A stretch of 64,000 nt of DNA from Georgenia subflava (lineage in GTDB: Bacteria; Actinomycetota; Actinomycetes; Actinomycetales; Actinomycetaceae). The stretch is from positions 496,001 through 560,000 of the forward strand of contig NZ_VUKD01000001.1 in NCBI RefSeq assembly GCF_009193155.1, given 5' to 3'. This document shows, one piece after another, positions 54,784 through 63,663 of this stretch (its first letter is position 1; every line of letters starts with the position of its first letter). The notes beneath the pieces were generated by a model. It made no database searches and was not told where the DNA came from. It was given only the letters and a program-made list of their open reading frames with translations. Both the position numbers and the translations under genes were made by a program.

Positions 54784-55266
54784 TCAGGAGGCGAGGACGT
54801 CGTCGAGGATGGCCTCGGCCTTGTCCTCCTCGGTCTTCTCCGCGAGCGCGAGCTCGGAGACGAGGATCTGACGGGCCTTGGCCAGCATGCGCTTCTCGCC
54901 GGCGGAGAGACCACGGTCGGTGTCGCGGCGGGACAGGTCGCGCACGACCTCGGCCACCTTGATGACGTCACCGGAGGCGATCTTCTCGACGTTGGCCTTG
55001 TAGCGGCGCGACCAGTTGGTCGGCTCCTCGGTGTACGGCGCGCGGAGCACGTCGAAGACCTTCTCCAGGCCGTCCTTGCCCACGACGTCGCGGACGCCGA
55101 CGAGGTCGACGTTCTCCGCAGGCACCTGGATGGTCAGGTCGCCCTGGGCGACCCGGAGGTGGAGGTAGAGCTTCTCCTCCCCGCGGATGACACGCGTCGA
55201 GATATCCTCGATGAGCGCGGCCCCGTGGTGCGGGTAGACGACGGTCTCGCCGACAGCGAAGGTCAT
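54784..55266 (-). CDS. carD: RNA polymerase-binding regulator CarD
   Basis: Stabilises open promoter complexes, notably rRNA promoters. 160 aa. N-terminal RNAP-interaction domain [21 protein letters not shown]-terminal helical DNA-binding part with the conserved Trp in [23 protein letters not shown] with GGGAG 9 nt upstream. Confidence 0.97.
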   Translation of the reverse strand: MTFAVGETVVYPHHGAALIEDISTRVIRGEEKLYLHLRVAQGDLTIQVPAENVDLVGVRDVVGKDGLEKVFDVLRAPYTEEPTNWSRRYKANVEKIASGDVIKVAEVVRDLSRRDTDRGLSAGEKRMLAKARQILVSELALAEKTEEDKAEAILDDVLAS

Positions 55267-55463
55267 TTCCTGGTGCTCCCTCAGTCGTGATCGGCCCCCA
55301 TTCTAGCACGTCAAAATGGCGTCATTCTGCGGCTCGTGAGGAACATGACAGTTTCCGCGCGCCAGGCCCCCCGGCCCGCCGCGCCGGACGCCGCGGTCTC
55401 TCCGGTAACCTCCCCCTGGGAGGGCGCCGCGCGCATCTCCGCTACACGACGAAGGAGATCTCC

Positions 55464-55940
55464 GTGGCCCGCACCATCCGCCGCACCCGCCTGGCCGCCG
55501 CTGCGGCCGCCGTCGCCGCCGTGCTCGTCCTGGCCGGCTGCTCGGTGGCCAACCCGATCACGACCCAGGACCCGTACGCGCCCAGCGACGGCGTCCGCGT
55601 GGCGGTCACCGAGTTCGTCTCGGTGGAGAACCTCATGATCCTCACCACCGGCGAGGGCGAGGAGGGCCACCTCCTCGGGGCCGTGGTGAACCGCTCGAAG
55701 GAGGACGTCGAGGTCGCCTTCACGTTCGGCGAGTCCGGCGGCGCCGTCCCGGTCCGCGTCGAGGCGGGCGGCACCGTGAACTTCACCGACGCCGGGATCA
55801 CGACGGAGAGCGTCGAGGCGGCCCCGGGCGCGAACATCACGGCGACCGTGGAGATGCCGACCGCCGGTGCCCAGCAGGTCGCGGTCCCGGTCCTGGACGG
55901 CACCATCCCGCCCTACGGCGACTACCTCGACCAGGCCTGA
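55464..55940 (+). CDS. Putative lipoprotein
   Basis: 158 aa. Signal peptide with lipobox LVLAGC (Cys26). The mature part is a single Ig-like beta domain (LLGAVVNRSKEDVEVAFTFG; VPVRVEAGGTVNFTD). GTG start with AAGGAG 6 nt upstream. Divergent from carD. Function unknown. Confidence 0.88.
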   Translation: MARTIRRTRLAAAAAAVAAVLVLAGCSVANPITTQDPYAPSDGVRVAVTEFVSVENLMILTTGEGEEGHLLGAVVNRSKEDVEVAFTFGESGGAVPVRVEAGGTVNFTDAGITTESVEAAPGANITATVEMPTAGAQQVAVPVLDGTIPPYGDYLDQA

Positions 55941-55951
55941 CGATTCCCTCC

Positions 55952-55991
55952 GGGACCGACCCCGCCCCTCAGGGACCGACCCGGCCCCTCA
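55952..55991 (+). repeat. 20-bp tandem duplication after the lipoprotein gene
   Basis: GGGACCGACCCSGCCCCTCA twice (55952-55971, 55972-55991) with one mismatch, and a more distant third copy to about 56011. The nearby GGTCCC (56021-56026) could pair with GGGACC as part of a terminator. Confidence 0.7.
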
Positions 55992-56160
55992 GGTACGGGG
56001 TACCGACTCCGTCCCAGGTTGGTCCCTCAGTAGCCGTCCCCCGGTAGCGGTTGTCCGGCTGGGCGGGCACCCACGAACGCCTCGTGCACGCCGTCACGCG
56101 CCCGGCGGACGCAGGGCATGGCCCTAGTCGCCTCGGCCGCCAGCGCGCTGCGGGCCCGGG

Positions 56161-56859
56161 CTATTCCGCCTCCTCCGGCGAGACGAGCTTGTAGCCGAGC
56201 CCACGGACGGTCTGCAGCAGTGCCGGGCGCGCCGGGTCCTCCTCGATCTTGCCGCGCACCCGCTTGACGTGGACGTCCAGGGTCTTGGTGTCCCCGACGT
56301 AGTTCTCGCCCCAGATCCGGTCGATGAGCTGACCGCGGGTGAGGACCCGGTCCGGGTTGCGCAGGAACATCTCGAGCAGCTCGAACTCGCGCAGCGGCAT
56401 CGCCACCGGCTCGCCGTCCACCGCGACCTCGTGCCGCTCGACGTCCATGCTCACGCGCCCGAGCGACAGCACCGCAGGCTCGGAGAGGTCGTCCTTGCCG
56501 GCGCCCCGACGCAGCACCGCGCGCACCCGGGCGACCAGCTCGCGGTAGGAGTACGGCTTGGTGACGTAGTCGTCGGCGCCGAGCTCGAGGCCGACCACCT
56601 TGTCGATCTCGCTGTCCTTCGCGGTGACCATGATGATCGGCACGTCGCTGCGCCGGCGCAGCTCCCGGCACACCTCGGTGCCGGAGAGCCCCGGGAGCAT
56701 CATGTCGAGCAGGACGATGTCGATCCCGCCGCGGTCGTACGCCGTGAGCGCGGCGGGGCCGTCGGCCACGGCCGCCACCTCGTACCCGTCCTTGCGCAGC
56801 TTGAAGGTGAGCGGCTCCCGGTAGGACTCCTCGTCCTCCACCACCAGGATCGTCGTCAT
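56161..56859 (-). CDS. regX3: Phosphate-responsive response regulator RegX3
   Basis: 232 aa, OmpR/PhoB type. Receiver: acidic pocket VVEDEESYREP, phospho-Asp in VLLDMMLPGLSG, Lys in YVTKPYSYREL. Winged-helix domain with LREFELLEMFLRNPDRVLTR and GDTKTLDVHVKRVRGKIEE. Start overlaps the senX3 stop (ATGA). Controls phosphate-starvation genes in Actinobacteria. Confidence 0.95.
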   Translation of the reverse strand: MTTILVVEDEESYREPLTFKLRKDGYEVAAVADGPAALTAYDRGGIDIVLLDMMLPGLSGTEVCRELRRRSDVPIIMVTAKDSEIDKVVGLELGADDYVTKPYSYRELVARVRAVLRRGAGKDDLSEPAVLSLGRVSMDVERHEVAVDGEPVAMPLREFELLEMFLRNPDRVLTRGQLIDRIWGENYVGDTKTLDVHVKRVRGKIEEDPARPALLQTVRGLGYKLVSPEEAE

Positions 56860-58064
56860 CGGTTCGTGTCCTCCATCAGGTCGGTCCGCGGGGTCGCGAT
56901 GGTCGCTTCGGTCGTCTCGAGCGCGTCGTCGGGGCTGCTGGGGCCGTAGGCCTCGGGAAGCACGAGGGTGAACGTCGAGCCACGCCCCTCGGTCGACCAC
57001 AGCTCGACGCGGCCCCCGTGGTCGTTGGCGATGTGCTTGACGATGCTCAGGCCCAGGCCGGAGCCGCCGGTCTCGCGCGAGCGGGCGTCGTCGAGGCGGT
57101 AGAAGCGCTCGAAGACGCGCTCGCGCATCTCCTCCGGGATGCCGGTGCCCTGGTCGACGACGGCGATGCGCACCAGGGCGTCGTCGCGGGAGACGCCGAC
57201 CGAGACCCGGGACGTCGGCGAGGAGTACCGCACGGCGTTGTCGAGGAGGTTGCGCACGGCAGTGGTGAGCAGCGCCTCGTCGCCGTAGACGCGCAGTCCC
57301 GGTGTCCCGCCGGGCACCAGGGTGACCTTGCGGGCGGCCGCCTCGACCTGCACCCGGTCGACGGCCTCCTGGACGACGGCGTCGACCTCCACCAGCTCGG
57401 GGTCCACGAGGGCGTCGGGGGACTGGAGGCGGGACAGCTCGATGATCTCCTGGACGAGCGAGCCGAGCCGGCGCGACTCCTTGCTCATCCGGCCGGCGAA
57501 GTAGCGCACCGTCTCGGGGTCGTCGGCGCTCTCGGCGACGGTCTCGGCCAGCAGCCCGATGGCGCCCACCGGGGTCTTGAGCTCGTGGGAGACGTTGGCG
57601 ACGAAGTCGCGCCGCATCTCCTCCACCCGGCGGGCCTGCGTGCGGTCCTCGGCGAGGACGAGCACGCGTCCGCCCCGCAGCGGCGCCACCCGTACCTGCA
57701 TCCGCAGGGTGCCGGCGCCGTGCACGGGCCCGCGGACGAGTGTGAGCTCGTCGTCGCGGATGGTGCCGTCGCGGCGGAGGGCGGTGACCATCTGGAGCAC
57801 CTGCGGATGCGCGAGGGCGTCGTCGCGCACGAGCCCGAAGGCGTAGGCCGCGGCGCTCGCGCGTGCCACGTGGTCGTCGTCGTCGAGCACGACCACCGCC
57901 TGCGGCAGGACGCTGAGCACGGAGATGACGTCGTCGTGCTCGTTGTCGCCGGCCTCGACGGGGCGGCGTCGATCGCGTTCGCTGACGCGGAAGGCCACCA
58001 GCGCGACGGCGACGACGAACAGGGCCAGCGCGGCCACGCCGATCACCTGCCAGATCTGCTCCAC
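56856..58064 (-). CDS. senX3: Sensor histidine kinase SenX3
   Basis: 402 aa. One N-terminal transmembrane helix (VIGVAALALFVVAVALVAF), PAS-like sensor, then phospho-acceptor FVANVSHELKTPVGAIGLLA. ATPase motifs: NLLDNAVRYSSP, VVDQGTGIPEEMRERVFERF, and GGSGLGLSIVKHIANDHGG. Partner of RegX3; divergent phoU points to phosphate control. Confidence 0.95.
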   Translation of the reverse strand: MEQIWQVIGVAALALFVVAVALVAFRVSERDRRRPVEAGDNEHDDVISVLSVLPQAVVVLDDDDHVARASAAAYAFGLVRDDALAHPQVLQMVTALRRDGTIRDDELTLVRGPVHGAGTLRMQVRVAPLRGGRVLVLAEDRTQARRVEEMRRDFVANVSHELKTPVGAIGLLAETVAESADDPETVRYFAGRMSKESRRLGSLVQEIIELSRLQSPDALVDPELVEVDAVVQEAVDRVQVEAAARKVTLVPGGTPGLRVYGDEALLTTAVRNLLDNAVRYSSPTSRVSVGVSRDDALVRIAVVDQGTGIPEEMRERVFERFYRLDDARSRETGGSGLGLSIVKHIANDHGGRVELWSTEGRGSTFTLVLPEAYGPSSPDDALETTEATIATPRTDLMEDTNR

Positions 58065-58228
58065 GCCCTGAGCGTAAGCCCCGATCCTGCGGTCGATCGC
58101 AACGGTTGCGCGGGGTCACCCGCTGTTCAGGCGCGCGCCACCAGTCGTTCACGCCGGCTCGCTTGACTAGGCTGGCAGGAGGAACCGCCCCGCCCACCGG
58201 CGGAGATGTCGACGCAAGGAGCCCATCG

Positions 58229-58912
58229 GTGCGAGTGATCTTCAAGCAAGAGATGCAGCAGCTCGGCGACGACCTGACGCGCATGTCCCGACAGGTGGCG
58301 ACCGCCATCGAACGGGCGACGGCGGCCCTGGAGACGGCCGACCTCACCCTCGCCGAGCAGGTCATCGACGCCGACCGGCGCATCGACGAGCTCGAGCGCC
58401 AGCTCGACGAGCAGGGCATCTCGCTGCTCGCCCGGCAGGGGCCGGTCGCCACCGACCTGCGCATCGTCGTCTCGGGTCTGCGCCTGTCGGCGACGCTCGA
58501 GCGGATGGGCGACCTCGCCCGCCACGTCGCGTACGTCGCCCGGGGCCGCTACCCGGAGAACCCGACGCCGGGCCCCATGCGGGAGATCCTGATCAAGATG
58601 GCCCGTCAGGCCACCCTGGTCAGCCAGCAGGTGACCCAGCTCCTCGAGACGCGCGACCTCGCGCTCGCCGCGAGCATCGAGGCCGACGACGACGTCCTCG
58701 ACCAGCTCCACCGCGAGTCCTTCCAGGTGATCCTCGACGACGACGTGCCGATGACGCGTCAGCAGCTCGTCGACGCGGTGCTCCTGGGCCGCTACCTGGA
58801 GCGCTTCGGCGACCACGGGGTCTCGGTGGCCCGCCGCATCTCCTACCTGGTCACCGGCGACCTCACGAACGAGGTCGTCAACCCCGCCGAGCAGGAGGCG
58901 CACCACGACTGA
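58229..58912 (+). CDS. phoU: Phosphate signalling protein PhoU
   Basis: Links phosphate uptake to the SenX3 kinase, keeping it inactive when phosphate is ample. 227 aa, two helical bundles: DLTRMSRQVATAIERATAAL, DADRRIDELERQLDEQGISL, and LGRYLERFGDHGVSVARRIS with the metal-binding E..D. GTG start with AAGGAG about 7 nt upstream. Divergent from senX3; no pst genes are next to it. Confidence 0.95.
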   Translation: MRVIFKQEMQQLGDDLTRMSRQVATAIERATAALETADLTLAEQVIDADRRIDELERQLDEQGISLLARQGPVATDLRIVVSGLRLSATLERMGDLARHVAYVARGRYPENPTPGPMREILIKMARQATLVSQQVTQLLETRDLALAASIEADDDVLDQLHRESFQVILDDDVPMTRQQLVDAVLLGRYLERFGDHGVSVARRISYLVTGDLTNEVVNPAEQEAHHD

Positions 58913-58984
58913 GGTGGTGCGTGCGCCGTCGATTCGGCGGGTACCGACGGGCGCGGACGCGGCCATCCGCGCGGCCGCGTCGGG

Positions 58985-60274
58985 TCACGCCGCCGCCGGT
59001 TGGCGGGTGTCCTCGACGTACCTGCCCGGCCGGGCCATGACGATGCCGCCGATCGCCATCGGGACGAAGCTGGCGACGTAGACCCACAGCGGCACCCGCC
59101 AGTCCCCGGTGACGCCGAACAGCCAACCACCGAGCAGCGGACCGAGCGTGCCGATGAGGTACCCGCTGCCCATCGCGAAGCCGCCCATGGCAGCGGAGCC
59201 GGCCGGCGTGCGGCTGCGCAGGTTGAACATGGCGATGGCCAGCGGGAACGCTCCACCAGCCAGACCCGCGACGAGCGCCGCAAGCCACATCGGGCCGATG
59301 TCGAAGATGATCCCGAGGTAGCCGATCGGCCCGACCGCAGCCATGACGACGGCCAGCGCGGTGGGGTTCTTGACCTTGTTGGCGAGCAGCGGCGTCACGA
59401 CCGCCATCGGCAACGTCATGAAGGTGTAGACGGAGAACGCCGTCGCGGCGCTGGCCTCGTCCAGGCCAAGTCCCTGGAGGATCGTCGGCATCCAGGCGAG
59501 CATCGCGTAGATGTTGAGCGACGCCGTCGCGTAGAAGAGCGCGGTGCCGAGAGCGACCGGGCTGCGCAGCAGGTGGGCGAGCCCGAGCTTCGGTCCTGTC
59601 TTCGCGCCCGCGTCCTCGACGCCGGCGGTCGCGCTGCCGCGTCGTCGTTCGCCGACCACCGCCACCAGCCACGGCACGACGGCGAGGAGCGACAGCACAC
59701 CCCACGAGGCCAGGGAGATCTGCCAGCTCGTGACGTTGGCGACGGGGATCGCGGTGATCGCCGGGAGCGTGGCACCGGCCTGCATGAGCAGGCTGAACAT
59801 CGTGATCATCGACGCCTGGCGGTCGGCGAAGTGCTTCTTGACCAGCGGCGCCCCCAGGACGTTGCCGAACCCCATCCCCAGCAGGGCGACGAAGGTCAGC
59901 GCCATGAAGGCGGCCGGGCTGCCGATGAACGGCCGCAGCAGCGCCCCGAACGCCGCGAGGACGACAGCCACCAGGGCCGTGGACTCCGGGCCGATCCGGC
60001 GGGCGATGACGGGGGCGGCGAAGCCCCCGATCCCGAAGCTGAGCGTGGGCAGCATGCCGATGAAGGTGGCACCCGCCGTGCCGATCCCGAGCTCCTCGGT
60101 GACCGTGGTCAGCAGCGGCGAGAGGCCTGTGACGGCGTAGCGCAGGCCGATGCCGAGCAGCACGAGCCCCACGAGGATCGCGGCGCGCCCTGTCCACAGG
60201 CTCCGGCTCGGGTGCGCTTCCCCTCGGCGCACGACGGCGTCCGGGTCGGACGTGGGTTCCGGTGCGGTGGACAT
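58985..60274 (-). CDS. MFS transporter, CynX/NimT-like
   Basis: 429 aa, 12 predicted helices. RYAVTGLSPLLTTVTEELGI and MLPTLSFGIGGFAAPVIARR are typical of the CynX/NimT group (cyanate/2-nitroimidazole). Ends 10 bp from an SDR gene, so the two may be one unit. Substrate unknown. Confidence 0.88.
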   Translation of the reverse strand: MSTAPEPTSDPDAVVRRGEAHPSRSLWTGRAAILVGLVLLGIGLRYAVTGLSPLLTTVTEELGIGTAGATFIGMLPTLSFGIGGFAAPVIARRIGPESTALVAVVLAAFGALLRPFIGSPAAFMALTFVALLGMGFGNVLGAPLVKKHFADRQASMITMFSLLMQAGATLPAITAIPVANVTSWQISLASWGVLSLLAVVPWLVAVVGERRRGSATAGVEDAGAKTGPKLGLAHLLRSPVALGTALFYATASLNIYAMLAWMPTILQGLGLDEASAATAFSVYTFMTLPMAVVTPLLANKVKNPTALAVVMAAVGPIGYLGIIFDIGPMWLAALVAGLAGGAFPLAIAMFNLRSRTPAGSAAMGGFAMGSGYLIGTLGPLLGGWLFGVTGDWRVPLWVYVASFVPMAIGGIVMARPGRYVEDTRQPAAA

Positions 60275-60284
60275 GGCAGTCGGG

Positions 60285-61043
60285 TCAGGCGTGCTTGGAG
60301 TCGCCGTCGATGGGGAAGAGCTGGCCGGAGATCGTGCGGGCGTGCGGGCCGGCGAGGAAGAGCGCGAGCGCGGCGATGTCCGCCGGGTCGGTGAACTGCC
60401 GGATCGACTGGTTGTCCAGCGCCTTGCTCACCTCCTCGTCCACCGTGGTGCCGTTCGCGTCGGCGCGACCCGCCAGCACGTTGCGGATGCGTGGGCCCTC
60501 GACCGCGCCAGGGTGGATGGAGTTGGCGGTGATGCCGAACTCCCCCAGCTCGAGGGCAAGGGTCTTGGTGAAGCCCACCAGGCCCCACTTCGTGGTCGAG
60601 TAGGCGATCCGGTTCGGGTACCCGAAGCGCCCGGCGAGGGAGGACATGACGAGGATCGACCCGCCGCCGGCCTCCTTGAGCAGCGGGACCGCCCGCTGGG
60701 TGACGAGGAAGGTGCCGTTGAGGTTGACGTTGATGACGGCGTCCCAGGTGTCCCGCGGATACTCCTCGACGGGCGTGGTGGCCCCCGCGATTCCCGCGTT
60801 GTTGACCAGGACGTCCAGCCCGCCGAGGTTGGCGCTCACGTCCCGGAACAGGACGTCGAGGTCCTCGGTCTTGCTGATGTCGCCCACCGACCCGGTGATG
60901 TTCTCGTCGGCGGCGGTGAGGGCACCGACGGCGTCGGCGTCGATGTCCGCGATGTGAACCCGGGCGCCGCTGTCCGCGAACGCCCGTGCGATGGCCTGTC
61001 CGATTCCGCCGGCCCCGGCTGTGACAAGTACGCGCTGTGCCAT
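60285..61043 (-). CDS. SDR-family oxidoreductase
   Basis: 252 aa, classical SDR. Cofactor motif VLVTAGAGGIGQAIARAFAD, NNAGIAGATTPVEEY, catalytic Ser (SILVMSSLAG), Tyr and Lys in YSTTKWGLVGFTKTLALELG. Asp in ADIDAD after beta-2 suggests NAD preference. In tandem with the MFS gene; substrate unknown. Confidence 0.9.
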   Translation of the reverse strand: MAQRVLVTAGAGGIGQAIARAFADSGARVHIADIDADAVGALTAADENITGSVGDISKTEDLDVLFRDVSANLGGLDVLVNNAGIAGATTPVEEYPRDTWDAVINVNLNGTFLVTQRAVPLLKEAGGGSILVMSSLAGRFGYPNRIAYSTTKWGLVGFTKTLALELGEFGITANSIHPGAVEGPRIRNVLAGRADANGTTVDEEVSKALDNQSIRQFTDPADIAALALFLAGPHARTISGQLFPIDGDSKHA

Positions 61044-61172
61044 GCAGTCACTGTGGCACGGGGCACACGGCTCCGCCTTCGGGGACAGGTGCGGCCGAGT
61101 TCACGCTCGCACGTCGGGCCCACGGTCCGGTGCCGGCCCGCGCAGCCGCCCGCCACCCGCGCGCTCTGCCAC

Positions 61173-61213
61173 GAGGGCCCCGCAGCAGCGCGTTGCGCTG
61201 ATACGGGGCCCTC
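61173..61213 (-). terminator. Terminator after gpmA
   Basis: Two-part hairpin: outer 10-bp stem GAGGGCCCCG/CGGGGCCCTC and inner AGCGC/GCGCT, about 65 nt past the gpmA stop and upstream of the SDR gene. Confidence 0.6.
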
Positions 61214-61277
61214 TGCTCGGGTCAGGGTTCGGCTAGGCGGTCCGGTGCGGCGACCGCCTGTGTCTGCTCGCGAGCCG

Positions 61278-62015
61278 CTACTTGCCCTGGTTCGCGACTG
61301 CCGCGATGGCGGCCTCGGCGGCGGCAGGATCCAGGTACTTCCCGCCCCTGACGGTCGGGCGCAGCTCCTCGTCCAGCTCGTAGACCAGCGGGATGCCGGT
61401 CGGAACGTTCAGGCCGGCGATGGTCTCGTCGTCGATCCCGTCGAGGTGCTTGATGATGGCGCGCAGCGAGTTGCCGTGCGCGGCGACGAGCACCGTCTTG
61501 CCGGCCTTGAGGTCAGGCACGATCTCGGCGTCCCAGTACGGCATGGCGCGCTCGAGGACGTCCTTGAGGCACTCGCTGCGCGGGATGGGCTCGCCGGCGT
61601 AGCGGACGTCGGAGTCCTGGGAGAACTGGGAGCCGAGCTCGATCTCGGGCGGCGGCACGTCGTAGGAGCGGCGCCAGAGCATGAACTGCTCCTCGCCGTA
61701 CTCGTCGCGGATCTCCTTCTTGTTCTTGCCCTGGAGCGCCCCGTAGTGCCGCTCGTTGAGGCGCCAGTTCCGCTTGACGGGGATCCAGTGCAGGTCCGCA
61801 GCGTCGAGTGCGAGGTTCGCGGTCGAGATCGCCCGGCGGAGCAAGGAGGTGTGCACGACGTCCGGGGCGACGCCGGCGTCGACGAGGAGCTGCCCGCCTC
61901 GCGTGGCCTCCTCGGTGCCCTTCTCGGAGAGCGGCACGTCCACCCAGCCGGTGAACAGGTTCTTGGCGTTCCACTCGCTCTCGCCGTGGCGGAGCAGTAC
62001 CAGGGTGTAGGTCAT
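61278..62015 (-). CDS. gpmA: Phosphoglycerate mutase, cofactor-dependent
   Basis: Glycolytic 3-PGA/2-PGA interconversion. 245 aa. Phospho-His in [33 protein letters not shown] and second His [21 protein letters not shown] chosen; another in-frame ATG 9 nt upstream has worse ribosome-site spacing. In many relatives gpmA is next to phoU/senX3; here an MFS-SDR pair intervenes. Confidence 0.96.
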   Translation of the reverse strand: MTYTLVLLRHGESEWNAKNLFTGWVDVPLSEKGTEEATRGGQLLVDAGVAPDVVHTSLLRRAISTANLALDAADLHWIPVKRNWRLNERHYGALQGKNKKEIRDEYGEEQFMLWRRSYDVPPPEIELGSQFSQDSDVRYAGEPIPRSECLKDVLERAMPYWDAEIVPDLKAGKTVLVAAHGNSLRAIIKHLDGIDDETIAGLNVPTGIPLVYELDEELRPTVRGGKYLDPAAAEAAIAAVANQGK

Positions 62016-62070
62016 GCGGACCATTGTCCCATCATCATCGGAGTGCGCTGCGTGGGCGCCCGTCGACGGC

Positions 62071-62108
62071 GACGGCCGGCCGTCCCCTTGCGGGAGCGGC
62101 CGGCCGTC
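62071..62108 (-). terminator. Terminator after lsr2
   Basis: 12-bp stem GACGGCCGGCCG with its complement around a 14-nt loop that may fold further; starts 11 nt past the lsr2 stop. Confidence 0.8.
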
Positions 62109-62119
62109 AGAGGTCGAGG

Positions 62120-62458
62120 TCAGTTGGCCTTCTCGTAGGCCTCGCGGATCTCGGCGGAGATTCGACCGCGCTCGGAGACTTCGTACCCGTTGGTTCGGGC
62201 CCACTCGCGGATCTTGCCTGCGTCCGAGGACGCGGCGCGGGCACCGGTGGACCCGCTGCCCCGCCTCGCCGTGGCGCGGCGGCCGCCGGCGCGGCGGGCG
62301 TGGCCCACCCACTCGGCGAAAGACTCGCGCAGGGCATTGGCGTGTGCATCCGTCAGGTCGATCTCGTAGGAGATTCCGTCGAGGGCAAAGGTGACGGTCT
62401 CGTCCGCGGGCGCACCGTCAATGTCGTCGATGAGCTGAACTTGCACCTTCTGCGCCAT
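62120..62458 (-). CDS. lsr2: Nucleoid-associated silencer Lsr2
   Basis: H-NS-like protein that coats AT-rich and foreign DNA. 112 aa. N-terminal dimerisation domain [20 protein letters not shown] and [15 protein letters not shown]-terminal DNA-binding domain [19 protein letters not shown] with the RGR AT-groove motif. Confidence 0.97.
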   Translation of the reverse strand: MAQKVQVQLIDDIDGAPADETVTFALDGISYEIDLTDAHANALRESFAEWVGHARRAGGRRATARRGSGSTGARAASSDAGKIREWARTNGYEVSERGRISAEIREAYEKAN

Positions 62459-62617
62459 GTGTGTGCCTTCTTGTCGTCATTCACGGGAAACGGGATGCTC
62501 CCGTGAGCACGATACAGAGATCGTGTCCGTGGACAGACACTAATTGGCACCCGAAGAATTGTCACGTCGGGTCGCGCGACTGTGGACGGCTTTTCGGCCA
62601 AACCCGTCGAGCTTTCG

Positions 62618-62776
62618 TCAAACCGCCGGCGCGGAAGAATCCTCCGACGTGCCCTCGTTCTCGAGCCGCTGTATCGCAGCGCGCTCGTTCCGGTCGGCGT
62701 TCACGAAGGCGCGGATCACCACGTAGAAGAGAATTCCGGTGCCGATCGGGGGGATCAGCGCGATGACGTAGTCCAC
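62618..62776 (-). CDS. 52-aa membrane protein near lsr2
   Basis: MDYVIALIPPIGTGILFYVV at the N-terminus is one transmembrane helix, then a charged NADRNERAAIQRLENEGT tail. Similar short proteins occur widely in Actinobacteria. GTG start with no ribosome binding site; TACACT (possible -10) ends 7 nt upstream, so translation may be leaderless. Below usual gene-caller size. Confidence 0.75.
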   Translation of the reverse strand: MDYVIALIPPIGTGILFYVVIRAFVNADRNERAAIQRLENEGTSEDSSAPAV

Positions 62777-62819
62777 GTGGCGAGTGTACGCGCTGCACTG
62801 TCGGCCGCGTCAGGTCACG

Positions 62820-63010
62820 GGTGCGGCCGAGCCGCCGCCGGCGCGCGACAGCGCGGTCGCTGCACGGTGGCCTGGTCGCCGCACGGCGGCTTGGTCGTCG
62901 CGCAGCGGCGTCGTGGCCGCACAACGCCGGCGCGCGACTGCGCGGTCGCCGCACGGTCGGCGCACAACAATGCGGTAGCCGCACGGCGGCGCGGTGGGCG
63001 CACGGGCGCA
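62820..63010. repeat. Degenerate GC repeat tract
   Basis: Many imperfect copies of GCGGTCGCCGCACGGCGGC-like units (for example near 62865-62890, 62940-62960, 62972-62990), with GCGCGCGAC(A/T)GCGCGGTCGC at 62840 and 62932. Open in several frames only because of composition; no gene supported. Confidence 0.6.
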
Positions 63011-63486
63011 GCGCGCAGCAGGGTCTGTCGCAGTTTGCAATAGTGCGACATCTCTCAGTCTCCGCACATGCGGCCGGCCGGTCCGTGATCTCGCGCGATT
63101 GCAGGCGCCGCGATTACCCCGGTGCCGGGCGACGGCGCGGTGGGGAGAACTACCCATTCCCAAAATGAGGACATTCGGGCACGATGCCCGCCACCCGTTA
63201 ATTCACGGCCCTGCGCGACCGAAACTTCCGTGGCCGATTCCCCCTCGGCGAACCATCATCGCCGGGCGACCGAACCGTCGTCGAGATTCGGCCACCGAGC
63301 TATTTCGATGCCGCCTTGCCCAGATCCGGTCGACGGCGACGGTTTCGAGGCCACCGGCACGCGGCAAACCATTGATCGCTTCGTGGTTGCAAGGGCCCAC
63401 TGGATACGGCACGGCCCAGCGCCGGAGAACGGACCCGCCGGATACGGCTCGGCCCGGTACCGGGGAACCGGGACCGGGCCGAACGG
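63011..63486. other. Gene-free stretch before tRNA-Thr
   Basis: About 475 bp without a supported gene; codon composition is unlike coding sequence here. It contains, at 63140-63157, an 18-bp palindrome-like element almost identical to the one at the flgB promoter (16/18). Confidence 0.5.
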
Positions 63487-63559
63487 AGCCGCCTAAGGGA
63501 ATCGAACCCTTGACCTATTCATTACGAGTGAATCGCTCTGCCGACTGAGCTAAGGCGGC
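63487..63559 (-). tRNA. tRNA-Thr (anticodon CGT)
   Basis: On the minus strand: 7-bp acceptor GCCGCCT/AGGCGGC, D-arm TAGCTCAGTCGGCAGAGC, anticodon loop CTCGTAA, T-arm GGTTCGATTCC. CCA not encoded. 73 nt. Same acceptor stem as the TGT isoacceptor at 36815-36886. Confidence 0.95.
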
Positions 63560-63621
63560 GTGCGCGTCCGCCGGGCGGCGGGACGCAGCGCGGACCACTG
63601 TACCGGGGCAACCGGGCCACG

Positions 63622-63663
63622 GACAAAGTGAGCCTGCCCTCAGACAAAGTGAGCCTGCACTCA
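63622..63663. repeat. 21-bp tandem duplication at the end of the hydrolase gene
   Basis: GACAAAGTGAGCCTGCMCTCA (21 bp) occurs twice in tandem with one mismatch; the second copy includes the hydrolase stop codon. Confidence 0.85.

Noticed and set aside
62582-63168. Overlapping frames in the repeat tract
   Set aside because: Ala/Arg/Gly repeats from GC-rich DNA repeats in several frames; no start signals.
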